This document shows positions 16,080 through 25,422 of a stretch of 32,156 nucleotides of DNA, in pieces (positions within the stretch are counted from its first letter, which is position 1; each line of letters starts with the position of its first letter). Under the pieces are notes generated by a model, which searched no databases, was not told where the DNA came from, and was given only the letters and a program-made list of their open reading frames with translations. The DNA is from Nocardiopsis coralli. GTDB taxonomy: Bacteria; Actinomycetota; Actinomycetes; Streptosporangiales; Streptosporangiaceae. The DNA is taken from positions 1 to 32,156 of the forward strand of contig NZ_JADBGI010000039.1 of assembly GCF_014892575.1 (NCBI RefSeq). The letters run 5' to 3'. Position numbers and translations under genes: made by a program.

Positions 16080-16499
16080 ATGCCGCAGACTCCGACCACC
16101 CCTCCGGTCATCGACGCCCTCGCCTGGGTCCACGTTCGCGAGGGGCGCCTGCTGTGCGTGCGCCCACGGGGGCGGGACCTCCTCTACGTTCCGGGCGGCA
16201 AGCGCGAGCCCGGGGAGAGCGACGAGGAGGCCGTGACCCGTGAGGCCCGGGAGGAGGTCAGCGTACGCCTGCTCCCGGGAACGTTTCGTCTGGTCACGGT
16301 GGTCGACGAGGCCGCACACGCGCAGGAGCCCGGCACCCGCGTACGCATGATCTGTTACGCGGCCGAGCACGAGGGCACCATCGCCGCCGACCACGAGATC
16401 ACCGAAGTCACGTGGATCGGCCACGCCGAGCGCGACCGATGCGCGCCCGCCGTGCGCCGCCTCATCGACGTCCTGCACTCCGAGGGCGCCGTCCGTTAG
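16080..16499 (+). CDS. Nudix hydrolase
   Basis: This 139-residue Nudix-fold pyrophosphohydrolase has the Nudix box at residues 39-62: GGKREPGES, then EAVTREAREEVSV. It keeps the essential Glu residues of REAREE that bind Mg2+, while the usual Gly near the end of the box is Ser. Such enzymes cleave nucleoside diphosphates linked to another group. The size, 'LAWVHVREGRLLCVRPRGRD' and 'VTWIGHAERDRCAPAVRRLIDVL' suggest a general MutT-like member, but substrate cannot be told. ATG 16080 is preferred to GTG 16074 because it sits at the right distance from the -10 box. Its TAG stop overlaps the convergent CPBP gene's stop by four bases. Confidence 0.9.
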   Translation: MPQTPTTPPVIDALAWVHVREGRLLCVRPRGRDLLYVPGGKREPGESDEEAVTREAREEVSVRLLPGTFRLVTVVDEAAHAQEPGTRVRMICYAAEHEGTIAADHEITEVTWIGHAERDRCAPAVRRLIDVLHSEGAVR

Positions 16500-17371
16500 C
16501 CGACCGGGTCGAGGACCCGGGCCCGCCAGTTCCCGTCGTGCCTCCACAGCAGGATCGCGACCAGCACCCCGAACACGAACGGGGCGACCAGAACCGGCAT
16601 GAACGCCTCCTCGCCCCCTCGGACCTCGAACAGCTGCCCGCCCAGGACCGCCTGCGCGGTCACCTGGAACACCAGGTGGAAACCGATGCAGGTCCACACA
16701 TTGCCGGTGACCACACGCAGGCACCCGAGCACGATCCCCATCGAGAAGAAGAGCACGGCCCGCTCGCCGAGCACCTCCCACCCGTTCGAGAGCACCCACA
16801 GAGCGGTCCCCCACAACCCGAACAGCGCCGCCTGGGCCGCTACGGCGATCCAGGCCGCCATCGCGGCGTTGAGGTTGCGGAACAGGTAACCGCGGAAGAT
16901 CAACTCCTCGGGCAGCGCCTCGTACAGCAGCACCAGCCCCACCAGCAAGGCCAGGGAACCCACCAGCTCCGTGGCGGGGACCGCGGGCACGATCTCGACC
17001 CACCCGAACGCGAGCGCCACCCCGATCGCCGCGAACCCCGGGATCGCCCACGCGAGCGCCCCCACCAGGAACGGCCACCATCCCTCGCGCGCACCGGTCA
17101 GCCGCAGCCCGTCCCACGGGCGCCGGTCCAGGTACCGGCGGGCCGCCCACACCATCGGCACCGCCGTCGCCGTCACGAACAGGGCCGTGGCCCAGCGCGC
17201 GAACCCGACCTGGGAATCGTCGGGGAACGGCTCCCGGACCAACGGGAGGAACACGTACCAGAGCACCGCGGCGCCGGCCATCACGGCGGCCACCCGCCAG
17301 AACAGCGGGGTACGGCGGTCGGGTGCAGGACCTGGGGGAACGTCCCCGTCACGGACGCGGTCGTTGCTCAT
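16496..17371 (-). CDS. CPBP-family intramembrane protein, partly degenerate
   Basis: This 291-residue protein has about seven to eight hydrophobic segments and the CPBP (CAAX protease / bacteriocin-processing) motif 1, PEELIFRGYLF (Glu155-Glu156...Arg160). In active family members, motif 2 is F-x-x-x-H and motif 3 is H-x-x-x-N. Here motif 2 reads F184-G-L-W-G, lacking the histidine, and motif 3 is H232-L-V-F-Q. It may therefore be a non-peptidase member or work differently. ATG 17371 is chosen because the upstream extension looks non-coding, though the ribosome site is weak. The stop overlaps the Nudix stop tail to tail. Roles known for the family include prenyl-protein processing and bacteriocin self-immunity; none is implied by context. 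Confidence 0.85.
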   Translation of the reverse strand: MSNDRVRDGDVPPGPAPDRRTPLFWRVAAVMAGAAVLWYVFLPLVREPFPDDSQVGFARWATALFVTATAVPMVWAARRYLDRRPWDGLRLTGAREGWWPFLVGALAWAIPGFAAIGVALAFGWVEIVPAVPATELVGSLALLVGLVLLYEALPEELIFRGYLFRNLNAAMAAWIAVAAQAALFGLWGTALWVLSNGWEVLGERAVLFFSMGIVLGCLRVVTGNVWTCIGFHLVFQVTAQAVLGGQLFEVRGGEEAFMPVLVAPFVFGVLVAILLWRHDGNWRARVLDPVG

Positions 17372-17476
17372 GCAGCCATGTTCCCCGCCCGGGGCCGCCT
17401 TGCCCATCGGGGAAACCCCCCGGCCGCCCCTGAACCGCACCCCGGGCCCGCCCGGGCGGAGGGCGGAAAAACCAGT

Positions 17477-17505
17477 GGTCAGGCAGGGACCGGCCTGTCT
17501 AGGGT
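17477..17505 (+). promoter_or_regulatory. Promoter of the ABC exporter operon
   Basis: TGGTCA (17477-17482) and TAGGGT (17500-17505) are separated by 17 bp. GTG 17515 follows nine bases later, suggesting a leaderless or nearly leaderless mRNA. Confidence 0.5.
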
Positions 17506-17514
17506 CTGGGAACT

Positions 17515-19257
17515 GTGCGCCCACTACCCGAACCGGTGCGGACACCGCCGGACACCCGCTCGCCCGACCGCTTCCTGCTCTGGGGCGCCCGTGAGCAGTG
17601 GACCACGCTCCTGAGCTCCTCGATCGTCAACGGCGTCTACACCCTGTGCGGGGTCCTGAGCGCCACCGCGCTGGGCGCCGCCCTCGACTCCGGCATGGCC
17701 GGCGGCGACGCAGGCGCCCTCCTCCTGTGGTCCGGGGTGCTCGCCGCGTGCGCCCTCGCCTCCGCGCTCACCATCATCCTCGCGGAGCGCACCGCCGTGT
17801 ACAGCTGGCTCCGGGGCGCGTTCCGCACGATCGCGGTGGTCGTGGACCGCTCCGTCGACCTGGGCCCGACCCTGACCCGGCGCCTGCCAGGCGGAGAGGT
17901 CGTGGCGATCGGTACCGACGACATCAACCGCGTCGGCGACCTGTACGAGAACGCGTCGATGGTGCCCGGCGCGATGGTCTCGATCGGCGTGATCGCCGGG
18001 CTGACCCTGCACGCACACGCCGGTTTCGGAACCGCGCTGCTCGTCGGGGTCCCACTCATCCTTCTGGGCGTCGCGCCCCTGCTGCGCCCGTTGTCCCGGC
18101 GCCACCGCCACCAGCGCGAACGCCAGGCGGAACTGGCCACACGCGCGGGCGACCTGGTGTCCGGGCTCCGTGTGCTCCGTGGGGTGGGCGGCGAGCAGAC
18201 CGTCGGGGCCCGCTACCGTCAGGGGTCCCGCGAGGTCCGTGACGCCGGGATCCGGGTCGGGTGGATGGACGCCGCCCTGCGCGCCGCCCAGGCCCTCTAC
18301 CCGGGGCTGCTGCTCGTCGGCATCGTCTGGTTCGGCGCGCATCTGGCCCTGCGGGGTGAGTTGACCGTCGGGCAGCTCGTCGCCTTCTACGGGTACACGG
18401 GGCTGCTCGGCCAGCAGGTGCGGTGGGTGACCGGTGTGGCCTGGGTGTACATCGGTGCGCGGGTGGCCGCCTCCCGGGTGATCCGGGTGCTGAACCTGGC
18501 GCACGACCACCCCGACCCCGCGAGTCCGGCCGCTCCCCCGGAGGGACCGCTCGGACTCCACGACCGCCTCACCGGGGCCACCGCCCGCGCCGGGCAGGTC
18601 ACCGGGATCGTCTGCCCCGACCCCGCCGAGGCCACCGCGCTCGCCGAACGTCTCGGCCGCTACCGCGACGGCGCACCCGACGAGACCGCCGAACTGGTCG
18701 GGGGACACACCGGGTGGGCCGTGGCGCTCACCGACCTGCGCCTGCGCGACCTGCGAGGGCGGGTCCTGGTCTCCGACAACGACGCCTACCTGTTCTCCGG
18801 TCGGCTGCGCGACGAGCTCTCACCGGACGCCGGGATGCCCGAGGAACGCCTGACCGCCGCCGTACGGTCCGCGGCCGCCGACGACGTGGTCGCGCAGTCC
18901 GCGTCCGGGCTCGACACCGTGGTCGCCGCCCGCGCCCGCGAGTACTCCGGCGGCCAGCAGCAGCGCCTGCGCCTGGCCCGCGCGCTCGCCACCGACCCCG
19001 AGGTGCTCGTGCTGGTGGAACCGGCCTCCGCGGTGGACGCGCACTCCGAGGCCGCCGTCGCCCGCGCCCTGCCCGGGGCCCGCGCCGGACGCACCACCGT
19101 CCTGGTCACCACCAGCCCCCTGCTGCTCGGCCGCACCGACCGGGTCCAGCTCGTGTGCGGCGGACGGGTGGTCGCCGAGGGCGTGCACCCGGACCTGCTC
19201 GCGACCGTGCCCGACTACGCCCGGACCGTCCTGCGCACCACGAGCGAGGAACCATGA
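17515..19257 (+). CDS. ABC exporter half-subunit with a degenerate ATP site
   Basis: This 580-residue protein combines an exporter-type membrane domain (about 25-330, six helices) with a nucleotide-binding domain (about 345-580). The ABC signature YSGGQQQRL (478-486) is intact. In contrast, Walker A is lost (GIVCPDPAEAT at about 364-374 in place of GxxGxGKST), Walker B has Val501 where Asp is expected but keeps the next Glu (LVLVEPAS), the Q-loop reads VSDNDAYLF and the H-loop His is replaced (VTTSPLLL). It can therefore hardly hydrolyse ATP through its own Walker motifs, but can offer its signature to the partner encoded next. The stop overlaps the partner's start (ATGA), so the two are translationally coupled. 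Transported substrate unknown. Confidence 0.92.
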   Translation: MRPLPEPVRTPPDTRSPDRFLLWGAREQWTTLLSSSIVNGVYTLCGVLSATALGAALDSGMAGGDAGALLLWSGVLAACALASALTIILAERTAVYSWLRGAFRTIAVVVDRSVDLGPTLTRRLPGGEVVAIGTDDINRVGDLYENASMVPGAMVSIGVIAGLTLHAHAGFGTALLVGVPLILLGVAPLLRPLSRRHRHQRERQAELATRAGDLVSGLRVLRGVGGEQTVGARYRQGSREVRDAGIRVGWMDAALRAAQALYPGLLLVGIVWFGAHLALRGELTVGQLVAFYGYTGLLGQQVRWVTGVAWVYIGARVAASRVIRVLNLAHDHPDPASPAAPPEGPLGLHDRLTGATARAGQVTGIVCPDPAEATALAERLGRYRDGAPDETAELVGGHTGWAVALTDLRLRDLRGRVLVSDNDAYLFSGRLRDELSPDAGMPEERLTAAVRSAAADDVVAQSASGLDTVVAARAREYSGGQQQRLRLARALATDPEVLVLVEPASAVDAHSEAAVARALPGARAGRTTVLVTTSPLLLGRTDRVQLVCGGRVVAEGVHPDLLATVPDYARTVLRTTSEEP

Positions 19258-21050
19258 CCCACGCCGATCTCCCCGCGACGGGCCCGGCGACCGCACTGCC
19301 CGAACCCGACCCCGACGGGCTCCCGGTCTCGTCCGACCGCGACGTGTGGACCCGCCTGGCCCGGGCCGGGCGGGAGCACCGCGCCACCCTGGTGTGGGTC
19401 GTGGTGCTGCACGCCCTCGCGGCTCTGAGCGCGCTCGCGGCCCCGTGGATGCTCGGGTTCATCGTCGACGCCGTCCGGGAGGGGCGGGGCGCAGGCCACA
19501 TCAACACCATGGCCGCGCTCGTGGTGGTCGCGTTCCTGGCCAACGCGGCGCTGACCCTGGTGTCGGTGGCCCTGTCCGTCCGGTTCGGCGAGGGGGTGCT
19601 GGCCGAGCTCCGGGAGGAGTTCATCGACGCGGTGCTGCGCCTGCCGCTGGGCACGGTGGAGCGCGCGGGCCCCGGCGACCTGCTCTCCCGCACGGGCCGC
19701 GACATCGGCAACCTGAGCCACATGGTGCGCTACGCGTTCCCGCACCTGGTCGTGGGCGCGGTGACGGTCACGGTGATCCTGGCGGCGTTGACGGTGCTGC
19801 ACCCGGCGCTGCTGCTGGCCTGGGTTCCCGGGTTCCTGCTGCTGTGGATCTCGACCCGCTGGTACGCGCGCAGGGCCCCCGACGGTTACATGCGGGAGCT
19901 CGCCACCTACTCCGACCTCACGCAGGGGGTCAGCGACACCGTCGAGGGCGCGCACACGGTGGAGGCGCTCGGCCGCCAGGGGCGGCAGCGCGCGGAGATC
20001 GGCCGGCGGGTGCACCGGTCCTACCTCGCGGAGCGGTACACCCTGTGGCTGCGGTCGGTGTGGTTCCCGCACCTGGAGGCGGCCTACCAGCTGCCGACCG
20101 CGACGACCTTCCTGGCGGGCGGGGTGCTGTACATGAACGACGCGCTCACGCTGGGCCAGGTCGCCACGGCCACGTTCTTCTCGGTGCAGCTGGCGCGCCC
20201 CGTGGAGCAGCTCGTCGACCAGATCGACACCCTGATGGTGGGTTTCGTGAGCATGCGGCGCCTGCTGGGGGTGGCGCGCGCCCAGGAACCGGAGCCGGAG
20301 CCCCAGGGGCCGCCGACCGCCGGCGACCGGGGCGTGGACCTGCACGAGGTGCGGTTCGGTTACACGGGAACTGAGGTGCTGCACGGGGTGGACCTGACGG
20401 TGCGCCCCGGCGAGCGCCTGGCGATGGTCGGGCCGAGCGGCGCGGGCAAGTCGACGCTGGGCAAGCTCGTCGCCGGGATCCACGTCCCTACGTCGGGCCG
20501 GGTGCGGGTGGACGGCGCCGACCTGGCCTCGCTCCCGCCCCAGCAGCGGCGTGCGCACGTGATCCTGTTGAGCCAGGAGAGCCACCTGTTCCGCGGCACC
20601 ATCGCGGAGAACCTGACCCTGGCCTCGGAGGACGCGGGCGAGCCCGACCTGTGGACGGCGCTGGAGGCGGTCGACGCCGCCGACTGGGTGCGGTCCCTGC
20701 CCGAGGGCCTGCGCACCCCCGTGGGTTCGGGGCACTGGACCCCCGACCCGGCGCGGGTGCAGCAGCTCGCGCTCGCCCGTGTGCTCCTGGCAGACCCGGC
20801 GGTGCTGGTGCTGGACGAGGCGACGTCGCTGATGGACCCGCGTTCGGCCCGCCTCCTGGAGCGTTCGCTGTCCGGGGTGCTGGCCGGGCGCACGGTCGTG
20901 ATGATCGCGCACCGCCTGCACACGGCGCACGACGCCGACCGGGTCGCGGTGGTCGAGGGCGGTCTGGTGCGCGAGCTCGGCACACACGAGGAGCTGCTGT
21001 CCCGCGGCGGTTCCTACGCCGACCTGTGGCGCGCCTGGCACGGCGACTGA
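19254..21050 (+). CDS. ABC exporter half-subunit with the intact ATP site
   Basis: This 598-residue partner has a six-helix exporter domain (about 45-335) and a nucleotide-binding domain (360-598). It keeps Walker A GPSGAGKST (393-401), Q-loop Gln441, Walker B VLVLDEATS (Asp521, Glu522) and H-loop His553. Its ABC signature is destroyed: GHWTPDPARVQQ (493-504) replaces LSGGQxQR. In the heterodimer, this Walker A/B pair faces the intact signature of the first subunit to make one good site; the other composite site is broken on both sides. GAGGAA precedes ATG 19254. The operon ends at the terminator 21051-21098. An exporter of lipid, drug or peptide is plausible, but nothing nearby fixes the cargo. 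Confidence 0.93.
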   Translation: MTHADLPATGPATALPEPDPDGLPVSSDRDVWTRLARAGREHRATLVWVVVLHALAALSALAAPWMLGFIVDAVREGRGAGHINTMAALVVVAFLANAALTLVSVALSVRFGEGVLAELREEFIDAVLRLPLGTVERAGPGDLLSRTGRDIGNLSHMVRYAFPHLVVGAVTVTVILAALTVLHPALLLAWVPGFLLLWISTRWYARRAPDGYMRELATYSDLTQGVSDTVEGAHTVEALGRQGRQRAEIGRRVHRSYLAERYTLWLRSVWFPHLEAAYQLPTATTFLAGGVLYMNDALTLGQVATATFFSVQLARPVEQLVDQIDTLMVGFVSMRRLLGVARAQEPEPEPQGPPTAGDRGVDLHEVRFGYTGTEVLHGVDLTVRPGERLAMVGPSGAGKSTLGKLVAGIHVPTSGRVRVDGADLASLPPQQRRAHVILLSQESHLFRGTIAENLTLASEDAGEPDLWTALEAVDAADWVRSLPEGLRTPVGSGHWTPDPARVQQLALARVLLADPAVLVLDEATSLMDPRSARLLERSLSGVLAGRTVVMIAHRLHTAHDADRVAVVEGGLVRELGTHEELLSRGGSYADLWRAWHGD

Positions 21051-21098
21051 CCCCGGAACGACGAAACCGGGCGGCCCCGTGCAGGGACCGCCCGGTCG
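21051..21098. terminator. Terminator, copy 1 of a 48 bp direct repeat
   Basis: A 9 bp stem (ACCGGGCGG with CCGCCCGGT) extended by three inner C-G pairs after one mismatch lies directly after the ABC exporter stop. It can also end the convergent Uma2 gene. The whole 48 bp recurs at 21841-21888 in the same orientation with a single difference (C at 21082, A at 21872). Confidence 0.85.
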
Positions 21099-21109
21099 GA
21101 GCCGTGTCG

Positions 21110-21727
21110 TCAGGCCGTGGGCCACTGGTCGGGCAGAGGGAAGCGCGAGGTGTCGAGGTCGACGTCGAAGGGCTCGGGGAGGGTGAGCTTCTCCCCGAAC
21201 GAGACCGTGGTCGCCTGGTTGTACCGACCGTTGCCCGGCTGCTCGTACAGGGTCACCGACGGCCCGGTCTCGTCCCAGGCGTCGATCAGCAGGTAGAGCG
21301 GGACGGGGGCGTGTGCGTAACCCCAGAGCTTCTTCTTGCGGTCGGTGTCCATGCTGCTGCGGGAGACGATCTCGACGGCGAGCTCGGCCTCGTCGGCGGG
21401 GCAGGGGGTTCTTTCGGGGTCTCTCACCACGGACTCGGGCATCGCCACCAAGTCCGGCATGTACAGACGCTCGATCTCGGGCATCCGGATACCGAGTGTC
21501 TGCAAGATGTACAAGTCCTCGGGAACAGCACGTATCAGCGTCCGGTGCACCAGGGACGCAATGATGTTGTGCGGGTCAGAAGGGGGCGCCACCAGTACGA
21601 CTCCGTCATCGTCCACGATCTCGGCCCGCCAACCGTCGGGCACGTCCAGCTCTCGCCAGGTACCGAGAAGGTAGTCCCACCGCGACATCCCCGCTGCTGG
21701 GGCGGTCTCCGTCATCACCAGACTCAT
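21110..21727 (-). CDS. Uma2-family putative nuclease
   Basis: This 205-residue protein belongs to the Uma2 (DUF820) family, which has a PD-(D/E)xK nuclease fold. The probable active residues are Asp92 in MPDLVAM, Glu119 in LAVEIVSRSS and a lysine of DRKKKLWGYA (131-133), followed by the family's VPLYLLID strand. No member has a firmly established biological role; they are often multicopy and associated with mobile DNA in cyanobacteria and actinomycetes. ATG 21727 gives the usual family length; GGAGG lies 11 bases upstream. The gene looks less GC-biased than its neighbours around 21470-21580, and it is bracketed by two near-identical terminators, both consistent with insertion between the ABC operon and groEL. 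Confidence 0.88.
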   Translation of the reverse strand: MSLVMTETAPAAGMSRWDYLLGTWRELDVPDGWRAEIVDDDGVVLVAPPSDPHNIIASLVHRTLIRAVPEDLYILQTLGIRMPEIERLYMPDLVAMPESVVRDPERTPCPADEAELAVEIVSRSSMDTDRKKKLWGYAHAPVPLYLLIDAWDETGPSVTLYEQPGNGRYNQATTVSFGEKLTLPEPFDVDLDTSRFPLPDQWPTA

Positions 21728-21840
21728 CTCGTCTCGCACCTCCGGACGGAAGCGTAGCGCGCCACGCACCCGCCCACCCGACACTTCGCAGAATAGCCCC
21801 GGAGAACCCTCCCGGACAGCGATCCGCACCGATGAGCCCG

Positions 21841-21888
21841 CCCCGGAACGACGAAACCGGGCGGCCCCGTGAAGGGACCGCCCGGTCG
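21841..21888 (-). terminator. Terminator of groEL, copy 2 of a 48 bp direct repeat
   Basis: This has the same hairpin as 21051-21098, with one base changed in the loop. It lies 38 bp past the groEL stop and upstream of the Uma2 gene, so it should stop groEL transcripts from running into Uma2. Confidence 0.85.
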
Positions 21889-21926
21889 TCGCGGGCGAGA
21901 GGTCGCGTATCCGACCCCGGGCCGGA

Positions 21927-23558
<1,632 letters not shown>

Positions 23559-23684
23559 TGAGTTCTTGTCCTCCCGTGACCGGGCTGATACGCGAAGGGA
23601 CGAGGCCTGCGCCCGCGACGGACGACCGGGATCGTGCCGACAACCCTGCTGCCGGCGACCACGGTCTCGCAGCCTCGCTCCGGC

Positions 23685-23711
23685 TTAGCACTCCTACGTG
23701 CTGAGTGCTAA
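23685..23711. promoter_or_regulatory. CIRCE operator 1 (HrcA site), perfect
   Basis: TTAGCACTC, nine bases, then GAGTGCTAA: a perfect consensus CIRCE. It begins just downstream of the predicted groEL transcription start, in the leader, where bound HrcA would block transcription. Confidence 0.95.
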
Positions 23712-23720
23712 GCACTCCTA

Positions 23721-23749
23721 TTTTTAGCACTCGGCCATGGCGAGTGCAA
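23721..23749 (-). promoter_or_regulatory. groEL promoter
   Basis: On the minus strand, TTGCAC (23744-23749) and TAAAAA (23721-23726) are exactly 17 bp apart. This places transcription start near 23714 and gives a leader of about 155 bases. The -35 box lies inside CIRCE 2 and the -10 box overlaps its edge. Confidence 0.65.
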
Positions 23750-23750
23750 A
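23724..23750. promoter_or_regulatory. CIRCE operator 2 (HrcA site), one mismatch
   Basis: TTAGCACTC, nine bases (GGCCATGGC), then GAGTGCAAA; one base differs from the consensus. It covers the promoter itself and lies 12 bp from CIRCE 1. Confidence 0.9.
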
Positions 23751-23846
23751 CGATGTGGTCACGATTTCCCGACCCTTCAGCCTTCCCCCTCCACCTGCGC
23801 GAACACCCGCCCCAGCCAGGTTTTTCGCGCCTGCTCAGGGGCCTGT

Positions 23847-24647
23847 TCAGGAGGCCCCGCGGCGCATCATCCGGGCGCCCAGCACGAGGGAGAGCACGAG
23901 GAGCACGAGAGCCACGACCCAGCCCACCGCGACGTCCGTCCCCCACTGCCCGGCGAACAGGGCACGCTCGGCGTCGACGACGTGTGCGAGCGGGTTGAGC
24001 CGGGACAGGGTGTACAGCCATCCGGGCGCCAGGTCCATCGGCAGCAGCACCCCGGACAGCAGCATCAGCGGCATGACCACGGTCTGGAGCACCGGCGCGA
24101 ACACGTACGTCTGCCGGGTGGCCAGGGCGACGACGTAGGAGAGCGTGGCCAGCACCGCCCCGAGCACCGCGAGCAGGGCCAGACCGAGCACCGTCTCCGG
24201 GAGCGGGGCCCGGAACCCGAGCGGCAGCACCAGCAGCAGCACGAGCACCGACTGCACCAGCATGAGCGCGACGTCCTGCACGACCCGCCCGAGGAGCAGG
24301 GAGGTCCGCGACGCCGGGGTCGCCAGCATGCGCTCGTGCGCGCCCGAGGCGATCTCCGGCAGCAGCCCGAACCCGGCGAACCCGCAGGTGAACAGGGCCA
24401 GCATCACCAGGAGCCCGGGCACGAACCACTGCCAGGGGTCCTGCCCCTCGGGCCCGCCGAGCCCGGTGAGCAGGGGCGCGAACAACGCCAGGTACAGCAG
24501 CGGTTGGGCCATCCCGAAGACGACCGCCAGGGGGTTGCGCACGAGCGGCCGGGCCTGGCGGTTCCACACGGCGAGCACGTCGCGCACGGCCGAGGGGCGC
24601 ACGGCCCCCGGGTCCTGCGTGTTCCGCTCGGTGGTCGCGGCACTCAT
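23847..24647 (-). CDS. ABC-2 type permease (DrrB-like)
   Basis: This 266-residue integral membrane protein has six hydrophobic segments in the ABC-2 pattern: 'NPLAVVFGMAQPLLYLALFAPL' near the N-terminus, the conserved 'FVPGLLVMLALFTCGFAGFGLLPEI' then 'ERMLATPASRTSLLLGRVVQDV', and 'LSRLNPLAHVVDAERALF' before the last helix. It pairs with the ATPase encoded just upstream to form an exporter of the daunorubicin-resistance type; real substrate unknown. ATG 24647 shares one base with the ATPase stop (TGATG) and has GGAGGG about seven bases upstream; GTG 24650 is in frame. A 7 bp hairpin (23838-23858) overlaps the stop but is not followed by Ts, so I do not call it a terminator. Confidence 0.9.
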   Translation of the reverse strand: MSAATTERNTQDPGAVRPSAVRDVLAVWNRQARPLVRNPLAVVFGMAQPLLYLALFAPLLTGLGGPEGQDPWQWFVPGLLVMLALFTCGFAGFGLLPEIASGAHERMLATPASRTSLLLGRVVQDVALMLVQSVLVLLLVLPLGFRAPLPETVLGLALLAVLGAVLATLSYVVALATRQTYVFAPVLQTVVMPLMLLSGVLLPMDLAPGWLYTLSRLNPLAHVVDAERALFAGQWGTDVAVGWVVALVLLVLSLVLGARMMRRGAS

Positions 24648-25402
24648 CACTCGCCCTCCCTCAAGCTGCGTCCGGTCAGGTTCAGGAACACGTCGTCGAG
24701 CGTGACCCGGTCGCCGGGGACCTGCCCCTTGAGCGCATCGGGGGTTCCGTCGGCGATGACCGTCCCGTGGTCGACCACGACGGCGCGTTCGGCGTGCCCG
24801 TCGGCCTCGTCGAGGTAGTGCGTGGTGACCAGGACGGTGGTGCCGTGCTCGGCGCGCAGGCGTGCCACGTGCCCCCAGAGGTTGGCGCGGCTCTGCGGGT
24901 CCAGGCCGGTCGAAGGCTCGTCCAGGAACAACATGCGGGGCCGGTGCACGAGCCCGAGCGCGATGTCGAGGCGGCGCTTCTGCCCTCCGGAGAGCGAGGG
25001 GGTGCCGCGGTCGGCGACACCGGTCAGCTCGAGCATCTCCAGGAGCTCGTCGGCCCGTGCCCGCGCCTCGCGCCGGCCGACGCCGTACAGGCGCGCCTGG
25101 GTGAGGAGCTCGTCGCGGGCCCGCTGGCTCTCCCCGAGGCCGTGGCCCTGGCCGACGACACCGATGCGGGCGCGGACCCGGGCGGCGTCGGTGCGCACGT
25201 CGTAGCCGGCGACGGTCGCGGCGCCGGCGGTGGGCGGGAGCAGGGTGGTGAGCATGCGAAGGAGCGTGGTCTTGCCTGCCCCGTTGGGGCCGAGGAGCGC
25301 GACCAGCTCACCCTCGGCGACGTCGAGGTCGACCCCGCGCACGGCCTCGACGGTGTGCTTGCCGGACCGGAAGCTCCGGGCCAGCGCTCGGGTGCGGATC
25401 AC
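24647..25402 (-). CDS. ABC transporter ATPase (DrrA-like)
   Basis: This is a complete 251-residue ATPase: Walker A GPNGAGKT (about 38-45), Q-loop GVVGQ, signature LSGGQKRRLD, Walker B MLFLDEPSTGLD, and H-loop VTTHYLDEAD. The 'SGGQKRRLDIALGLVHRP' and 'THYLDEAD' wording is typical of the DrrA drug-export subfamily. The start is GTG 25402 with AGGGAGGGG upstream. It is coupled to its permease gene. Two palindromic sites of the TTCAA/TTGAA type lie in the 127 bp upstream, pointing to control by a small repressor, possibly MarR- or PadR-like, not encoded next to it. Confidence 0.93.
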   Translation of the reverse strand: MIRTRALARSFRSGKHTVEAVRGVDLDVAEGELVALLGPNGAGKTTLLRMLTTLLPPTAGAATVAGYDVRTDAARVRARIGVVGQGHGLGESQRARDELLTQARLYGVGRREARARADELLEMLELTGVADRGTPSLSGGQKRRLDIALGLVHRPRMLFLDEPSTGLDPQSRANLWGHVARLRAEHGTTVLVTTHYLDEADGHAERAVVVDHGTVIADGTPDALKGQVPGDRVTLDDVFLNLTGRSLREGE

Positions 25403-25422
25403 GGTGCACCCCTCCCTTCGTA

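Noticed and set aside
23838..23858. Hairpin at the 3' end of the ABC-2 permease gene
   Set aside because: The 7 bp stem overlaps the stop codon and is followed by A residues rather than Ts on the coding strand, so I do not call it a terminator.
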